The notes beneath the pieces are model-generated. The model saw only the letters and a list, made by a program, of their open reading frames with translations. It searched no databases and was not told the DNA's origin. Shown piece after piece: positions 61,101-64,000 of a stretch of DNA of 64,000 bases. This DNA is from Symbiodinium natans (taxonomy: Eukaryota; Sar; Dinophyceae; Suessiales; Symbiodiniaceae): assembly GCA_905221605.1 (NCBI GenBank), contig CAJNDS010002291.1:214501-278500 (forward strand), in the 5' to 3' direction. How positions within the stretch are numbered: position 1 is the first letter of the stretch; each line of letters begins with the position of its first letter. Position numbers and translations under genes: made by a program.

Positions 61101-63180
61101 CAGTCGTCTAGGCTCCCCAAACCCTACAAGCACGAAGAAAGGGGACACACGCAAACATCCCACGAAGGAACGAAGGGAGAGGAATTACGACAAACCTCTA
61201 GACCCCTACCAAATCATAGGAATACGAAGCGGGGGGGCACACGAGAAATCTTTAGGGCAATCAATACCCTCATAGCGACTGCGGAAGCAAATGATATATG
61301 ATAATCATCTAGACACTCCCCAAACCCTGCAAGCACGAACAAAGGGGACATACGAAAAACCTCCAGAGCGCTCACGAAACCTTACAACACGAAGGGACGA
61401 AGGGAGGGGACAAAAGATAAACCTCTAGGCCCTTCCAACTCACAGGAACACGAAGCAGGGGGGCATACGACAAACCTCTAGGGCAGTCAATAGCCCTCAC
61501 AATACGACCACAGAAGCAAATGTCTTATGACAATCATCTAGATGCCAAGAAAGGGGACACACGACAAACCTGTAGGCCCCTACTACATCACAGGAACAAG
61601 CGGAGGGCATACGACAAACCTCTAGGGCAGTCACTAGCCCCGCACAATACGAGCCCGGAATCAAATTACATATGTCAGTCGCCTAGACGCTCCCCAAACC
61701 CTACAAGCAAGAAGAAAAGGGACATACGGCAAATTTGCCGGGCTCTCACAAAACCCTTGCAACACGAAAGGACGAAGCGAGGGAACGTATGACAAACCTC
61801 TAAGCCCCTACCAAATCACAGGACCAAGGAAACGGGGGGGACAAATGACAAACCTCTATGACAGTCACTAGCCCCTCATAGTTTGAGCACGGAAGCAAAT
61901 CATATATGACGATCATCTAGACTCTAGACGCTCCCCCCAAACCCTACAAGCTCGAAGAAAGTGGATATACGACTAGCCTCCAGGGCCCTCACAAAACCCT
62001 TACCACCCATACAACGCGAAGGGACGAAGGAAGGGGACATACGACAAACCTCTAGGGCAGTCACTAACCCCACATAGTACGAGCACGGAAGCAAATGATG
62101 TATGGTAGTCATCTCGACGCTCCTCAAACTCTCCAAGCACGAAGAAAGGGGACACACGACAAGCCTTCAAGGCCCAACAAAACCCCTACAACACGAAGGG
62201 GCGAAAGGAGGGGACATACGACAAAGCTCTAGGCCCCTACCAAATCTCAGGAACAGGAAATGGGGGGGACATACGACAAACCTCTAGGGCGATCACTAGC
62301 CCCTCACAATACGAGCGCGGAATCGAATTATATATATATATATCAGTCGTCTAGGCTCCCCAAACCCTACAAGCACGAAGAAAGGGGACACACGCAAACA
62401 TCCCACGAAGGAACGAAGGGAGAGGAATTACGACAAACCTCTAGACCCCTACCAAATCACAGGAATACGAAGCGGGGGGGGCACACGAGAAATCTTTAGG
62501 GCAATCAATACCCTCATAGCGACTGCGGAAGCAAATGATATATGATAATCATCTAGACACTCCCTCAACCCTACAAGCACGAACAAAGGGGACATATGAA
62601 AAACCTCCAGAGCGCTCACGAAACCCTTACAATACGAAGGGACGAAGGGAGGGGACAAAAGATAAACCTCTAGGCCCCTCCCAACTCACAGGAACACGAA
62701 GCAGGGGGGCATACGACAAACCTCTAGGGCGGTCAATAGCCCTCATAATACGACCACGGAAGCAAATGACTTATGATGACAATCATCTAGACGCCAAGAA
62801 AGGGGACATACGACAAACCTCCAAGGCCGAATGCAACCCTCACAACACGAAGGGACGAAGGGAGGGGACATATGACAAGCCTCTGGCCCCTACCAAATCT
62901 CAGGATTACGAAGCGGGGGAATATACAACAAACCTCTAGGGCAGCCACTAGCCCCTCATAGTACGAGCGCGGAAGGAATGATTTTTGACAATTATCTAGA
63001 CAATCCCCAAACCCTACAAGCACGAAGAAATCGGACATGCGACAAACCTCTGGGGCCCTCACAAAACCCTTACAACACGAACGAAGAAAACAACTCATAC
63101 AAACCTCTGGGCCCCTACCAAATCACAACAACACGAAGCGGGGGGACATACGACTAACCTCTAGGGCAGTCACTAACCCC
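58149..63180. repeat. Five-kilobase satellite with higher-order structure
   Basis: About twenty units, averaging near 235 bp, each containing TACGAGCACGGAAGCAAAT, AGACGCTCCCCAAACCCTAC, AAGAAAGGGGACATACGACA, ACCCTTACAACACGAAGGGA and CAAATCACAGGAACACGAAG. Within a unit the phrase GGGGACATACGACAAACCTC occurs up to three times, so the unit itself arose from shorter repeats. 58149-58800 is in the opposite orientation to the rest. Larger blocks repeat: text at 59820 recurs at 60478 and 61730. ORFs inside are artefacts. Confidence 0.9.
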
Positions 63181-63185
63181 TCAAG

Positions 63186-63520
63186 ATGGGGGGTGAAAGG
63201 GATTATGGGAGATGATGGGGAATGATGATGGGGGATGATGGGGGATGATGCGGGATGATGGGAGATGATGGGGGATGATGGGGAATGATGGGGGATGACG
63301 CGGGATGAGAGACATGATGGGGCATGATAGGGGCTGATCGGGGACGATGATGGGGGCTGATGGGGGATGATGGTGGATGATGGGGGGGTGAAAGGGATTA
63401 TGAGAGATGACGGGGAATGATGATGGGAGATGATGGGGGATGATTGGGGGATGATGGGGCATGATGGGGGATGAGAGAAACGATGGGAGATGATGCGGGG
63501 TGATGTGGGATGGGCAATGA
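63186..63520 (+). repeat. GATGGGG-type minisatellite
   Basis: Tandem GGGGGATGATG units with small variants; a 60-bp segment starting GGGTGAAAGGGATTATG recurs at 63188 and 63385. Confidence 0.9.
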
Positions 63521-63544
63521 GCGGGTATGTCTGAAATCCTGGAA

Positions 63545-64000
63545 AAGACAAATCCCGGGGTTTGATTTTAAAGGGTTTTAATTCTTTTTCGGCATCTTAA
63601 CTTTTTATGAACTCCTTACACCATCAAATCCGGTATTTGATTTTTGTTAAGGGTTTCAAGGATATTACCCTAAACCCTAAACCCTAAACCCTAAACCCTA
63701 AACCCTAAACCGTAAACCCTAAACCCTAAACCCTAAACCGAACCCCGGGATTTAGTTCTTTAAGGATTTCAATGATTTTTTGGGCATTTTAAATTTCATG
63801 AAATCCTTGAAAAATTAAATCCCGGGATTTAGTTTTTCAAGGATTTCAAGGATTTCATAAACTTTAAATACCGGAGCTCCTGCAAAAGCAAACGCCCCCC
63901 TCCCCACTCAGAATACGGGAAGACCACGCGGATTTTAAAATTTATGAAATCCTTGAAATCCTTGAAATCCTTGAAAAACCAAATCCCGGGATTTAATCTT
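63545..64000. repeat. Repeats built on palindrome AAATCCCGGGATTT, split by a telomeric array
   Basis: AAATCCCGGGATTTAGTTTT and CAAGGATTTCAAGGATTTC motifs recur in both orientations; CCCTAAA units at 63668-63735 interrupt them. Confidence 0.8.

Noticed and set aside
58149-63098. Repeated ORFs with motifs such as RGHTTNL and GTYDKPL
   Set aside because: Satellite sequence translated; the same text occurs in different frames and orientations with frameshifts, so no selection on protein is apparent.
58149-63180. CRISPR array
   Set aside because: Repeats are long, diverged and contiguous without unique spacers, in a eukaryotic context.
63123-63551. 142-codon His/Pro/Ser-rich ORF
   Set aside because: Translation of the GATGGGG minisatellite.

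Overview
This is a eukaryotic nuclear window, most likely from a dinoflagellate or a close alveolate relative. Three things point there. Arrays of the 7-mer TTTAGGG/CCCTAAA are scattered from end to end. The genes I could reconstruct have very small exons split by introns. Those introns use GC-AG, GA-AG and GT-AG boundaries and are visibly derived from short terminal-inverted-repeat elements (introners). No bacterial-type operon, plasmid or viral structural gene is visible. The species call is inference; chromerids and plants share the telomere motif.

Two gene types are well supported. A ZIP-family metal transporter (SLC39-like) lies on the minus strand at 30463-32524 in about nine exons. Two paralogous LC8-type dynein light chain genes, also minus, lie at 34269-35119 and 37912-38472 inside a diverged duplication of roughly 2.4-3 kb (about 33545-36560 and 37258-39607), which also carries a small predicted secreted protein. 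Removing the introner-derived introns restores reading frame and family length in each case.

Elsewhere coding sequence survives as 50-350 bp islands, mostly minus-strand. At 1.1-5.4 kb there are ankyrin-repeat exons. At 6.5-8.6 kb there is a multi-exon gene that may begin with a ubiquitin-like exon. Isolated exons follow at 11.6-29.6 kb, among them a possible Tudor-domain exon at 28.7 kb. At 47-51.7 kb there are charged, coiled-coil-like exons. Many islands are bounded on the left by CCCTAAA and on the right by TTTAGGG, so the introns between them would begin with TTTAGGG repeats and end with CCCTAAA repeats.

The spaces between are packed with small inverted-repeat elements (at least eight families, some with clear target-site duplications and one nested in another), microsatellites (CT, TA, GAT, GGT, GTT, GTA, CG), homopolymer C/G runs, a 1.1 kb AT-rich island at 10.4-11.6 kb, and a 5 kb satellite at 58.1-63.2 kb that switches orientation near 58.8 kb. 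The last 0.8 kb is a GATGGGG minisatellite followed by repeats built on the palindrome AAATCCCGGGATTT.

Most ORFs of 60-150 codons in this window are low-complexity or repeat-derived and were not called. Exon calls rest on reading-frame quality, splice-like edges and family resemblance judged by eye; no database search was possible.
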